The position numbers and the translations under genes were made by a program. Positions 53,156-61,900 of a stretch of DNA of 64,000 bases are shown piece after piece (the stretch's first letter is position 1; every line of letters begins with the position of its first letter). This DNA comes from Emiliania huxleyi CCMP1516. Lineage: Eukaryota > Haptophyta > Isochrysidales > Noelaerhabdaceae. The DNA is taken from contig NW_005201287.1 in the NCBI RefSeq assembly GCF_000372725.1, positions 202,986-266,985 on the forward strand. Direction: 5' to 3'. The notes beneath the pieces are model-generated. The model ran no database searches. It was not told where the DNA came from and saw only the letters and a list, made by a program, of their open reading frames with translations.

Positions 53156-55711
53156 ATGGCCAGCGGCGCGCGGCCGGCCTTGCCGGGCGGTCACGAGCTT
53201 GGCGACCAGCTGTACTACACGGGCTCGAACCAGTCGTCTAAGGATGGCGACAAGCTCGTGCACGGCCAGCAGGGCGAGGTCGTCGGCCCTGCGACCGGCG
53301 AGCACCAAGGCAACGGCCTGCAGATGCTGTTTCCAGGGAACAAAGTCTACATAGACTGCTCTCTGCTCTGTCTCAGCCGCGAGAAGCCGCCGCCTCTGCC
53401 GGGCGGTCACGAGCTTGGCGACCAGCTGTACTACACGGGCTCGAACCAGTCGTTTAAGTCTGGAAGCAAGCTTGTGCACGGCCAGCAGGGCGAGGTCGTC
53501 GGCCCTGCGACCGGCGAGCACCAAGGCAACGGCCTGAAGATGCAATTTCCAGGGAACCCACGCTGGATAGATTGCCGTCTGCTCAGGCTCAGCGTCGAAA
53601 AGCCGCCGCCTCTGCCGGGCGGTCACGAGCTTGGCGACCAGCTGTACTTCACGGGTCCGAGCGAGTCGTTTGAGAGTGGCGATAAGATCGTGCACGGCCA
53701 GTCAGGCGAGGTCGTCGGCCCTGCGACCGGCGCTATGCACCAAGGCAACGGCCTGAGCTTGCAGTTTCCAGGGAACAAAGGCTCCATAAACTGCTCTCTG
53801 CCAAACCTCAGCAGCGAGAAGCCGCCGCCTCTGCCGGGCGGCTACGAGCTTAGCGAACGGCTGTACTACACGGGCCCAAACCAGTCGTTTGAGAATGGCG
53901 ATAAGCTCGTGCACGGCCAGTCGGGCGAGGTCGTCGGCCCCGCGACCGGCGAGCACCAGGGCAACGGCCTGAAGATGCTGTTTCCAGGGAACAAAGACTG
54001 GGTAAACTGCAAACTCGCCTCGCTGTCCCACGAGCTTAGCCTGCCCGGTGGCTTCAGAGTGGGAGAGGAGCTGTACTTTATTGGCGGAGGGTTCGTCGAG
54101 GAGCAGGGGGACAAGGCCGTGTTTGGCTGCCGAGGATCGGTCACCGGCCCAGCCCGCAACGGCGACGCTGACGCTGTTTCCATGTCTTTCTCCGGCAACC
54201 GAGGAGACGTGCACTGCCGGGCCGAAGAGCTCAGCCGCGAGCCGGCGCCCTCGCTTCCTGGCGGCTTCATTCTCGGTGAGCATCTCTACTTCACCGGAGA
54301 GGACCAGATCGTCGGGCGCGGCATCCTCGTGCGCGGCTCGCGTGGTGAGGTGGTGGGCCTGGGTTTGGAGCCGGACAGCCTCGCGATGCGCTTTTCAAAG
54401 GCCGGACAGCCTCGCGATGCGCTTAACCACCCGGTCAACATCGCCTCCCTGAGCCGCGACGATCCTCCGTGCGCCGTGTCCGTGCCCGAGAATGTATCGC
54501 GAGCGCGCCGAGCGCTCGCCGCACGCAGGGAGGAGCAGGAGCGGGCTGCGGCAGCGGCGGCGTCGCAGACGGCAGAGGACATTGCAGCGGAGGCGGAGCG
54601 GCGGCAGCAGCTAGCGGCGGAGCTCCTGGAGGAGGAAGCTGCGGCCAGGGCTCCGCCTCCACTTCAGGAGGCGGGACGGAGGAGGAGGAGGAAGAAGAAG
54701 CAGAGCGGCTTTCGCGGGTCGAGGAGCAGCGCAACCGAAGGAGCAGAGGGATCGGCCGACTCCACCTCTAGGGCGGCGCCAGCGCGCGAGTCGGCTTCAG
54801 AGAGCGACGAGGAGGAGCGCGTGACGCCAGCCGAGGAGGCGCGACGGGCTGAGGAGTCGGAGCGGGCGGCGCGGCGAGAGAGGCAGGCGAGGCTGCTCGA
54901 GGCAGCGCGGCGGGAGAGGGAGGAGCGTTTGGAGAGGGAGGCTAGGGCCGAGGCCGCGGCCGCGGCTGCGGTGGAGAGCGAGGCTCGCGGCAGGCGACAG
55001 CAGGCGGCGCGAGCGGCGGAGGAGGAGCGGAAGCGAGCAGCGCGGGCGGCGCTGGTGGACGAGATGGAGGCGCAGGCGCGGCAGGAGGAGGCGGCGCGCG
55101 CCGCGGCACCGCTGAGGACGACGCAGGCTGAGCAGTCCAGCACGCGGTCGGCGATCGAGCAGGCGCTCTCCCAGGCTAGGTCAGACGCGGCGGCGGCGAG
55201 GGTTCGCGAGGCGACGGCGGGGTCAGAGGCGGAACGGGCGAGGTCAGAGGCGGAACAGGCGAGGTTAGAGTCGGAACAGGCGAGGTTGCAGGCGGAGGCG
55301 GCGAGGGCGAGGGAGGAGGAGGCGAGGGGGCGAGAGGGGGAAGCAAGGGGGCGGGAGGAGGCGGCGAGGGCAGAGGCGGAGGCGGCGACGGCACGCGAGG
55401 AGGCGCTCACCATGCGACTCGCGGCGCTCGAGCTAGGACCCCCACCGGCCGCCCCGCCACCGGCAACCGCAATCAGCGCTGTGGGAGGAGGCGTCGGAGG
55501 CACCTTCCACGGTGCCACGCTGCCGCAGAAGGTCTCGCGGATCTGTACGCATTTGGGGCTGGACGCGCGCTCCTCGCTCTCTGCGGCGGTGGCGGCGGCG
55601 AACGAGAGCACAGGGGTCGCCGCTGAGGGAGGGCTTCTGCAGCAGGTGGACCGGCTGATCGCGCTGCTATTTGGGGGGCCGCAGGGGGGCGCTCCGGAGG
55701 AGGTAAGGTAA
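53156..55711 (+). CDS. Six tandem about 72-residue modules followed by a long coiled coil
   Basis: 851 residues, one open frame. Residues about 9-435 are six modules of the pattern LPGG-x2-LG(D/E)xLYYTG ... GDKLVHGQQGEVVGPATGEH ... NGLxMxFPGN ... CxLxxLSxEKPPP, resembling a small beta-barrel (SH3/MIB-HERC2-like) repeat; the first four are nearly identical in DNA. Residues about 445-765 are rich in Ala/Arg/Glu with heptad spacing and a basic patch RRRRKKKQS, a long coiled coil. A small C-terminal segment (LPQKVSRICTHLGLD) follows. The frame ends just after a GGTAAGGTAAGG donor-like site, so further exons may exist. GTAAAATTCTTTTCGC is about 100 bp upstream. Function unknown; scaffold likely. 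Confidence 0.8.
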   Translation: MASGARPALPGGHELGDQLYYTGSNQSSKDGDKLVHGQQGEVVGPATGEHQGNGLQMLFPGNKVYIDCSLLCLSREKPPPLPGGHELGDQLYYTGSNQSFKSGSKLVHGQQGEVVGPATGEHQGNGLKMQFPGNPRWIDCRLLRLSVEKPPPLPGGHELGDQLYFTGPSESFESGDKIVHGQSGEVVGPATGAMHQGNGLSLQFPGNKGSINCSLPNLSSEKPPPLPGGYELSERLYYTGPNQSFENGDKLVHGQSGEVVGPATGEHQGNGLKMLFPGNKDWVNCKLASLSHELSLPGGFRVGEELYFIGGGFVEEQGDKAVFGCRGSVTGPARNGDADAVSMSFSGNRGDVHCRAEELSREPAPSLPGGFILGEHLYFTGEDQIVGRGILVRGSRGEVVGLGLEPDSLAMRFSKAGQPRDALNHPVNIASLSRDDPPCAVSVPENVSRARRALAARREEQERAAAAAASQTAEDIAAEAERRQQLAAELLEEEAAARAPPPLQEAGRRRRRKKKQSGFRGSRSSATEGAEGSADSTSRAAPARESASESDEEERVTPAEEARRAEESERAARRERQARLLEAARREREERLEREARAEAAAAAAVESEARGRRQQAARAAEEERKRAARAALVDEMEAQARQEEAARAAAPLRTTQAEQSSTRSAIEQALSQARSDAAAARVREATAGSEAERARSEAEQARLESEQARLQAEAARAREEEARGREGEARGREEAARAEAEAATAREEALTMRLAALELGPPPAAPPPATAISAVGGGVGGTFHGATLPQKVSRICTHLGLDARSSLSAAVAAANESTGVAAEGGLLQQVDRLIALLFGGPQGGAPEEVR

Positions 55712-56209
55712 GGTCTCTAAGAAAGCCGGTAATCCAAGACACCCAGAGCTCACACAAAATCGGGCAGCCAGGCTTTCTTGATCTTGTGTCTTTGTCGCTG
55801 CACTTTCTGTCTCTTGTCAGTTGTCTCACTTGTCTGCGCGGGACGAGGACGTTCGAGAAGAAAGTAGAAGAGAGTGTCGGCGCGAGCAGTGCAGCACCAA
55901 CAGCACGCAGCAGAGAGGCGAGACGATATGATAGAGAGATACGTGCGACTCAGAGGGCAGGGCGAGTTGTACTTTGTCACGGCGAGTGGCATGTCGTAGG
56001 CCATGCATTACCCCATCAGCCCTCAATCACCCCCGCCCACCGGCTCCCTCCTCCCCATCGTCGCCCACCCGCGCCGCGCTCTCCGTCTGCTATCCGCCAC
56101 TCTCACGGCTGCGCCCGCCCGTGACCCAAAGGTCCACAACAGAGAGTCGGAGCAACCTCGAGTATGTGCCGTATCAAAGTCTGTGCAAGTGTGAACAGCA
56201 GCTCCTGAC
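55712..56209. other. Intergenic; nothing recognised
   Basis: No domain-bearing frame; possible downstream exons of the preceding gene were not found. Confidence 0.35.
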
Positions 56210-56535
56210 CACGGCGCCGCAGGCGCCTGTTGATAGGTCCAGGTGATAGCCCTGGATAGGCAATGCATACGCCTAGTCGGGCCTCGGATCGCCCGACCGC
56301 GTCCCGGTGCTCTGTGGTCGGATTTGTGACGCCGCCGCACCGCGCCGCGGCCGGGGGCCCTCCGGAGGCCAAGGATGGCCGTGACGGAGCGGGACGAGCT
56401 CTGGGAGGTTAAGTGTCAGTGTATATATTGTAGAGACCAACCATGTGCACAATATCTCTCAATCTAGCTAAGCCTGGGAAGGCGATGCCAGGGCCGTACA
56501 GCAGCTTGATGGTGCTTCGCCGGCGTGCGTCCCGG
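56210..56535. repeat. About 350-bp dispersed repeat, copy 3
   Basis: Inverted relative to copy 1 (19370-19715) and in the same orientation as copy 2 (47276-47456). Landmarks: CGCCTGTTGATAGGTCCAGG, GGACGAGCTCTGGGAGGTTA, GGGCCGTACAGCAGCTTGAT. Confidence 0.85.
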
Positions 56536-56619
56536 AGCGGTGCCGGACGGGCGGTCCGGGGGACAAAATCGCGGGACAGCGCCGACACCGCTCTGATTCG
56601 ACTTTTAACTTCAAACAAA

Positions 56620-56658
56620 GACAGTGGCACGCGCCACAGCGCGGTGCGTGCCACTGTC
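56620..56658. repeat. Strong 16-bp hairpin
   Basis: GACAGTGGCACGCGCC pairs with GGTGCGTGCCACTGTC (one G-U pair), loop of 7 nt. It lies 100 bp beyond repeat copy 3. 56659-56926 has no recognised gene. Confidence 0.7.
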
Positions 56659-56926
56659 AGGAGCAGATACGTCAGTTAGTTGTGTTCACGCGCCGGGATA
56701 TCGTGATTTCGTGTCCTCCGCAACCTGCACAGACTTTAGGCTACAACAGGTCGCTCATCATGTGTCATGAGACATGACAAAAATGTTGATTGGCCCTCTA
56801 CTCTGGGTCGCTGTCCCGACTCCGGTTCTTTTGTCTCTCTGTTAGGCCTAAAACTGTTAGGGTGAGCGCGCACACAAACCTCTAACACACCGGCGTCCAG
56901 GCAGCACCCCGCCCCTCACCCCTAGC

Positions 56927-57443
56927 TCACCCCTTCTTCTTGGCCGCCGCGAGGCTCGCCTTAATGGAGGTGGACGAGCGGGCGTGCAGCCCCGCCTGCG
57001 GCGCGCGCTTCGCCACGACGTACTCGATGCCCCGCTCGGCGCACTGCTGCCGCTTGCTCGGCTGGTCGCCTGTTCACACCCTCGAGGCGTGAAGCGACGC
57101 TGTTCACGGCTGCCGCTGGCGAGTAAGCGTGTCGCCGTCGTGATTGACAAAGAAGATGTCCGGCTTCACCGCGTCGAGGTCTGCGCCTACAACGACACAC
57201 GACCACGGACACGTCCCGAGCGCGACCTCTTCCGCCCAGTCGCACCGCAGCGATTCCCGGGCGGCCCTGGTCGTGCCCCATGCCCCTGGCGACAAACGCG
57301 TGCGACACCCACCGGATCGCGCCAACCTCGGCGGGACAGAGTGATAAGAAGAGTAGGAACAGTAAGCAATAGTCATTATGAATGGTGACAGCTGACTAGG
57401 CTTGGCGAGTCCGCAAAGCTTCGCGGAGCTCTCATCCCTCTCT

Positions 57444-57510
<67 letters not shown>

Positions 57511-57879
57511 CCATGTACACCCGCTCAGCCTCTGGAAACATGGGCGCAGCCTTGAGGGCGGTGACGTTGGCGTCGTTGCCGACGGAGACGTGCAGCTCGC
57601 CCAGAGCGGCGGCCTAGTGCGTACCAGCGGGCATCAGAGCACTGAGAGCTGGCTTCGACCGCGACATGATGTGTTACGGATCACGGTACGGGTGGAGCGA
57701 GCCTCCTCGAAGAAGGCAACGTGGCCCGAGTGCAATAGGTCAAAACAGCCGGAGACGAAGACTCGCCGCCTTCGCCGCGGCCGCCGCCGCTGCGCGTGCG
57801 AGTGAGCGGTGAGCGCCAGCACGCCCAGCACGAACCCGGCGGCGGCAGGCGCGAACGATGAAAGCCACGAAGGCGGCAT
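56927..57879 (-). CDS. Cytidylyltransferase-like (nucleotidyltransferase superfamily) protein, multi-exon
   Basis: Starts at 57879 (MPPSWLSSFAPAAAGFVLGV), a signal- or anchor-like N terminus, then a basic run and the HxGH-type site VFVSGCFDLLHSGHVAFFEE. Exon 1 is 57703-57879; exon 2 begins at 57613 with LGELHVSVGNDANVTALK and MFPEAERVYMV. Middle exons include SHAFVARGMGH and DAVKPDIFFVNHDGD; the last exon (56927-57069) encodes KRQQCAERGIEYVVAKR and ARSSTSIKASL, the family's closing motif. Intron 57614-57702 starts GC; intron 57070-57135 (66 nt) starts GC and echoes the next exon. The intron after exon 2 carries the (CT)n run at 57443-57507. It resembles bacterial cytidyltransferase-like proteins of unsettled substrate. 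Confidence 0.78.
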
Positions 57880-57920
57880 GGTCGGTGGAGGACAGCGCTA
57901 AGAAAAGAATTTTGAAAGGC
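57880..57920 (-). promoter_or_regulatory. AAAATTCTTTT motif upstream of the cytidylyltransferase start
   Basis: On the minus strand TTCAAAATTCTTTTCTTAGC ends about 20 bp before the ATG. Similar motifs precede the BiP fragment, the six-module protein and, more distantly, the methyltransferase. Confidence 0.4.
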
Positions 57921-57954
57921 GCTGCGCCTGCTCAGGGTGTGTGGCAGCCAGCTG

Positions 57955-58070
57955 GCTGTGTGTCTTGTGAGCTTGTTTGTGTCTGTGTGTCGCTCGTGCG
58001 TGTCGTCATCATCTGTCTAGCGTCCACCCATACCGCGTTGGTGTCCAGTCCGAGCCTGGCTGTTCTTCAC
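57955..58070 (+). repeat. Dispersed repeat, copy of 28710-28812
   Basis: About 115 bp, inverted relative to the 28.7-kb copy and about 95% identical by eye (TAGCGTCCACCCATACCGCG, AGTCCGAGCCTGGCTGTTCT). Followed by a CTAC/CCTG simple repeat. Confidence 0.8.
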
Positions 58071-58433
58071 CTTTCTACCTACCTACCTGCCTGCTACTTC
58101 TGAGCGCGCTCGCGAACATTACGGGGCCGCAGGAACGCGGGACTCGCAAATAAGCCCACAGCCACTTAAGCTGACGCATGGCTCTCATTTATTAAGTGTT
58201 CATTCAGGAGCATTCGCAATGCGTTCGTTCGGGGGCACGAGTGGAGGCGACGTTTGAGAGGGCGGTCGGGGAGGAGCAAAAAGTGGTGCTTCCAAAGAAG
58301 TAGTTTTCGGGATGAAGGCAGGCTTGATGAAGGCAGGCAGGCCACGTGTCTCCAACCGGCGATCCCTCGGCGCCCGCCGAGAGAAAAGGCCCCACGGCTG
58401 GCCATACACGCCACCGCCCCTCCGTCCGTTCCA

Positions 58434-58574
58434 ATGGGTCTCTGCTCGTCGACTGCAAAGCCGGAGCCGCCCTCGCCCGTCGAGACGGTGATGCAGATGT
58501 ACAAGTCCTTTGGTGAGGGCGATATCGCCGCCATCCTCAAGGCGGGAGATCCGTTCAATACCAAACAACTCTAA
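58434..58574 (+). pseudogene. Truncated SnoaL/NTF2-like protein start
   Basis: MGLCSSTAKPEPPSPVETVM and MYKSFGEGDIAAIL fit the first helix of SnoaL-like (NTF2 fold) proteins. Homology stops after about 40 residues where AT-richer DNA with repeated-motif pieces begins (58550 onward), and the frame then closes. No remainder of the domain is present before the next gene. Confidence 0.5.
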
Positions 58575-58927
58575 CACACTTTGTTTTTGGATTTTAGTAG
58601 CGAAAAGAAAAAAGAAAGGACTCGCACGCACTGGCACAAACAATTTCACCACAAAAGAAGAACGAAAGACCCCAGATCGGCATCCATGCCTTTCTGGACA
58701 GGGTGGCCCGCCACAACGACCCCTGGAATTGCAACTTTCCTCCCTTGATCCCTTAGCGTAAAAAAGAAACATTGGGTTTGTACTATTACAACGAAGGCGC
58801 TCTCAAAAAAGAAATAAAATCTGCTCGCCAGTCACCACGAAAAGAAGAAATAACCCAGGTCACAAAAAGCGATCGCTCCGAGTGTTGTGGCCGACCACTT
58901 TGGGTTGAGCCCGGACGGCGGCGCACA

Positions 58928-61900
58928 ATGGCGCCAGTGATCGCCTTGTTTGCAGCGCTTGTACAGGAATCGCCAAAATCAGCGTGTGGCCCCGTCAGCA
59001 GCTCCGAGAGCCGCAACTGCACCCAGCGGTGCCCGTCTGAGCTCTCCACTCTCTGCGACGCACACAAGGACGTCCCGGCGGCGCTACTCGGCTTTGAGGA
59101 GGACAGCCTGTGGATCCCGCGTCTGGATGAGTTCAACTCGTGCACTGGGTCCCGAATAACCCTCACCTACACCCTTCTGGGAGAGGACGGCATGGCAGAT
59201 GCGCTTGAGGCCGACTGTGGCACCGTCGCCCCGACGCCGTCAGAGGGCGCTGGCATCTACGACGGCTATGTGGTGCAAGCCCCGTGGGTTCCCAATGTGG
59301 AGCCGTTGCTTGAGAATCTGTCTCCGCGCATCGCCGCGACGCCAGAAATCGACTGGCTCGACATCAACCCCACCAGCCGCTCGATTGTCTCCTTCAGCAA
59401 TACGGCGCGCTGTCTCGCCCGCTCTCCTCTCCTCATGCCGAGTGCCAAGCTCACGGGTCGTGCCCGGCAGGTTCGCGCGCTGCCGCTCGACGTCGACTTC
59501 ATCGCGATCGGGTGGCGCGAGGACGTCTTTCGGCAGTGGCAGCCTGAGCTCGAGGCGATGGGCCTCTGGCCAGGTCCGCCGCGAATACCGGCAGGAAGCT
59601 CTGCGCTGCTCCCGTACATGCGCATCATAGATTCGGCGAGTGGATGTAGGCCCGCCAGAGACGCTAGAGGAGCTGGTCGCCGTCTCCGAGTTTCTCAAGG
59701 GCAAGGACCACAACGGCGACGGCATCGGCGACTGGGGCTTTTGCCTCACGCCGCAGCCAAACTACTTCACGGCCTTTCTGGCGCCGCTGATGATGAGAAA
59801 CGAGCAGGCGTGTGCATCCGGGGACTGCAGCGGGGACCGGACCGGCCAGAACCTCTTCTTCGACGTGCAGAGCTTCGAGACGACGGTCGGCAACGCCGCC
59901 TACATGCAGGTGCGCTGCCCCTCCCCGCCCCGCCCCGCACTGACCCCCTGAAAATCTGCCGTTGATAAGGAGATCAATGGATTGCGCGGTATTATGTATT
60001 CTCAATCCCTGTCTAGATCACTGATATGCTGGTGCGATACAGCTGTACCTCACTCTCACCCTCACTCTCCCCTCCCTCTCACCCTATCGACGCAGCCCTC
60101 CCGCCCCCCCCCACATAGGCGCTCCAACTCTTCCACCGCGTCCTGCGCGCCTCAAACTGCCCCGACCAGGCCGAGTCGGCGGACTGGGTGCCGCAAGCCC
60201 TGCGCGGCGACCCCCTGTTTTCCGGCGCCGGCAACAGCAAGTGCGACCGCAAGTCCGCCTTCGCGTCCGGCCGGTGCGCGGGCGTCATCTCGATGCCGGG
60301 CACGCTGACAAAGATGCTGACGGGCAAGTACACGCCGGTGACGCCGCAGTACCACGTCAACGCCTCGAGCGGCGAGAACACGACGTGGGCCCTGCCGGGG
60401 CATGACGCGGCGGACGGGTACTACTGGGGCCGCCGCGCCTTCTTCCCGGGCTCGGAGAAGGTGCTCGACCCTGCGACGGGAGGGCTGGTCGAGTGCACGC
60501 CCGACCTCTGCCCCAAGGCCGTCCGTCACAGCCGGACGGGCAAGCTGGTCGACCGAGTCCTCCTCTGCCTCTCGGAGCCTTCGAGGACCCTTCCAGGAAC
60601 CCTCTCATAGGCAAGCTGGTCAACCGAGCAACCTTCTTCTCTGAGGGGGGGGAGGCGTACGCGCTGCGCGCCTCCTCGCCCGAAGGCAAGAAGAAGGCCC
60701 TCTTCGACCTCTTCACGTGGTTCTCGGAGCTGCCCCCGTCCAAGGTGCCGCTGACCGGCCTCTACCGCCAATCGCAAGTGGCGAATGCTGCGTCTTCGGT
60801 AGCCGAGCTGGTCGAGGAGGGCTGGCCGCAGCAGGCTGCGGACGACCTCGTCGAGCTCCTCGCCGAGCTCTTCGACGAAGGCAGCAACGCGGCGCAGGAT
60901 CTGCTCCTGCTCGGCTTCAGCGACTACAACGAGCGGCTCGACCAGCGGCTGCTCGACGAGTTCCTGCTCACGCCGCCCTTCCTCACCGCACCCGAGGTCG
61001 ACGAGCTCGCGTTCGCCGCCGCGAGCGACGCGCTAGTCAGCCAGCTGCGGAGCGACTACGACGATGTGACCCGCGACTACGGGGGCGCGGCGGGGCAGGT
61101 GCAGCGGTGGCGCGCGTCGCTCAACCTGCTGCCCCTCTCGGCCGCGGCGCTGTGCGACGGCTTCTACGCCTCGCTCGACGAGGACGAGAAGCGCCGCTGC
61201 TCCGAGGACAACCTGCAGATCCTCGTGGCCACACTGTGTACGGTCGCCGGCTTGCTCGTGCTCGTGCTGCTCGTGCTCGGATGCCGCTCGATCCGGAGGG
61301 GAGTGAGGCGCAAGGCGGAGCTCGAGAGAGCCGCCGACGCGCTCGTGCGGCGGCAGGTGACGGACGCGATGGGCTACGTCAACGAGCTGCAGACTCCGAT
61401 GGTGCTGATGCGCGCCTCGGACTTCATGCGGCTCGGCGAGCTCCGCCCGCACGAGGAGCTGCGCGACGCGGGTGCGGTGGTCTTCGTCGACTCGGTGAGC
61501 GACCCCTTCTTGACGGAGCACCTGACCGTCTTCTTCTCGCACCAGTGGCTCGGCTACCAGGCGCCCGACCCCGACGCCGGGCCGGTGCACCAGCGCTCTC
61601 TCTCGCTGCCATGCCCAACCCCCCCCCTCCCCCCCTCCCCCCCCCCCCCCCCTCCTCCCCCCTCCTCCTCTTAGGCGCCCGACCCCGACGCCAAGCAGTT
61701 CCGCTCCATGTGCCGCGCGATCCTCGCGATCGGCGAGCGGGAGGGCGTCGCACCAGACGCCATCTACGTGTGGGTCGACTGGGTCTCCATCCCGCAGCGC
61801 GTCAAGAGCGTGCAACAGCTGTCGATCAGCTCGCTGCCCCTCTTCGCCTCGCTGCTGCACTGCTTCGTCGTCGTCACGCCCGAAGCGATGCACCACGAGA

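Noticed and set aside
53164-53695. Minus-strand repeat-containing frames opposite the six-module gene
   Set aside because: They mirror the duplicated plus-strand modules; the plus strand has the coherent motif pattern, start and length.
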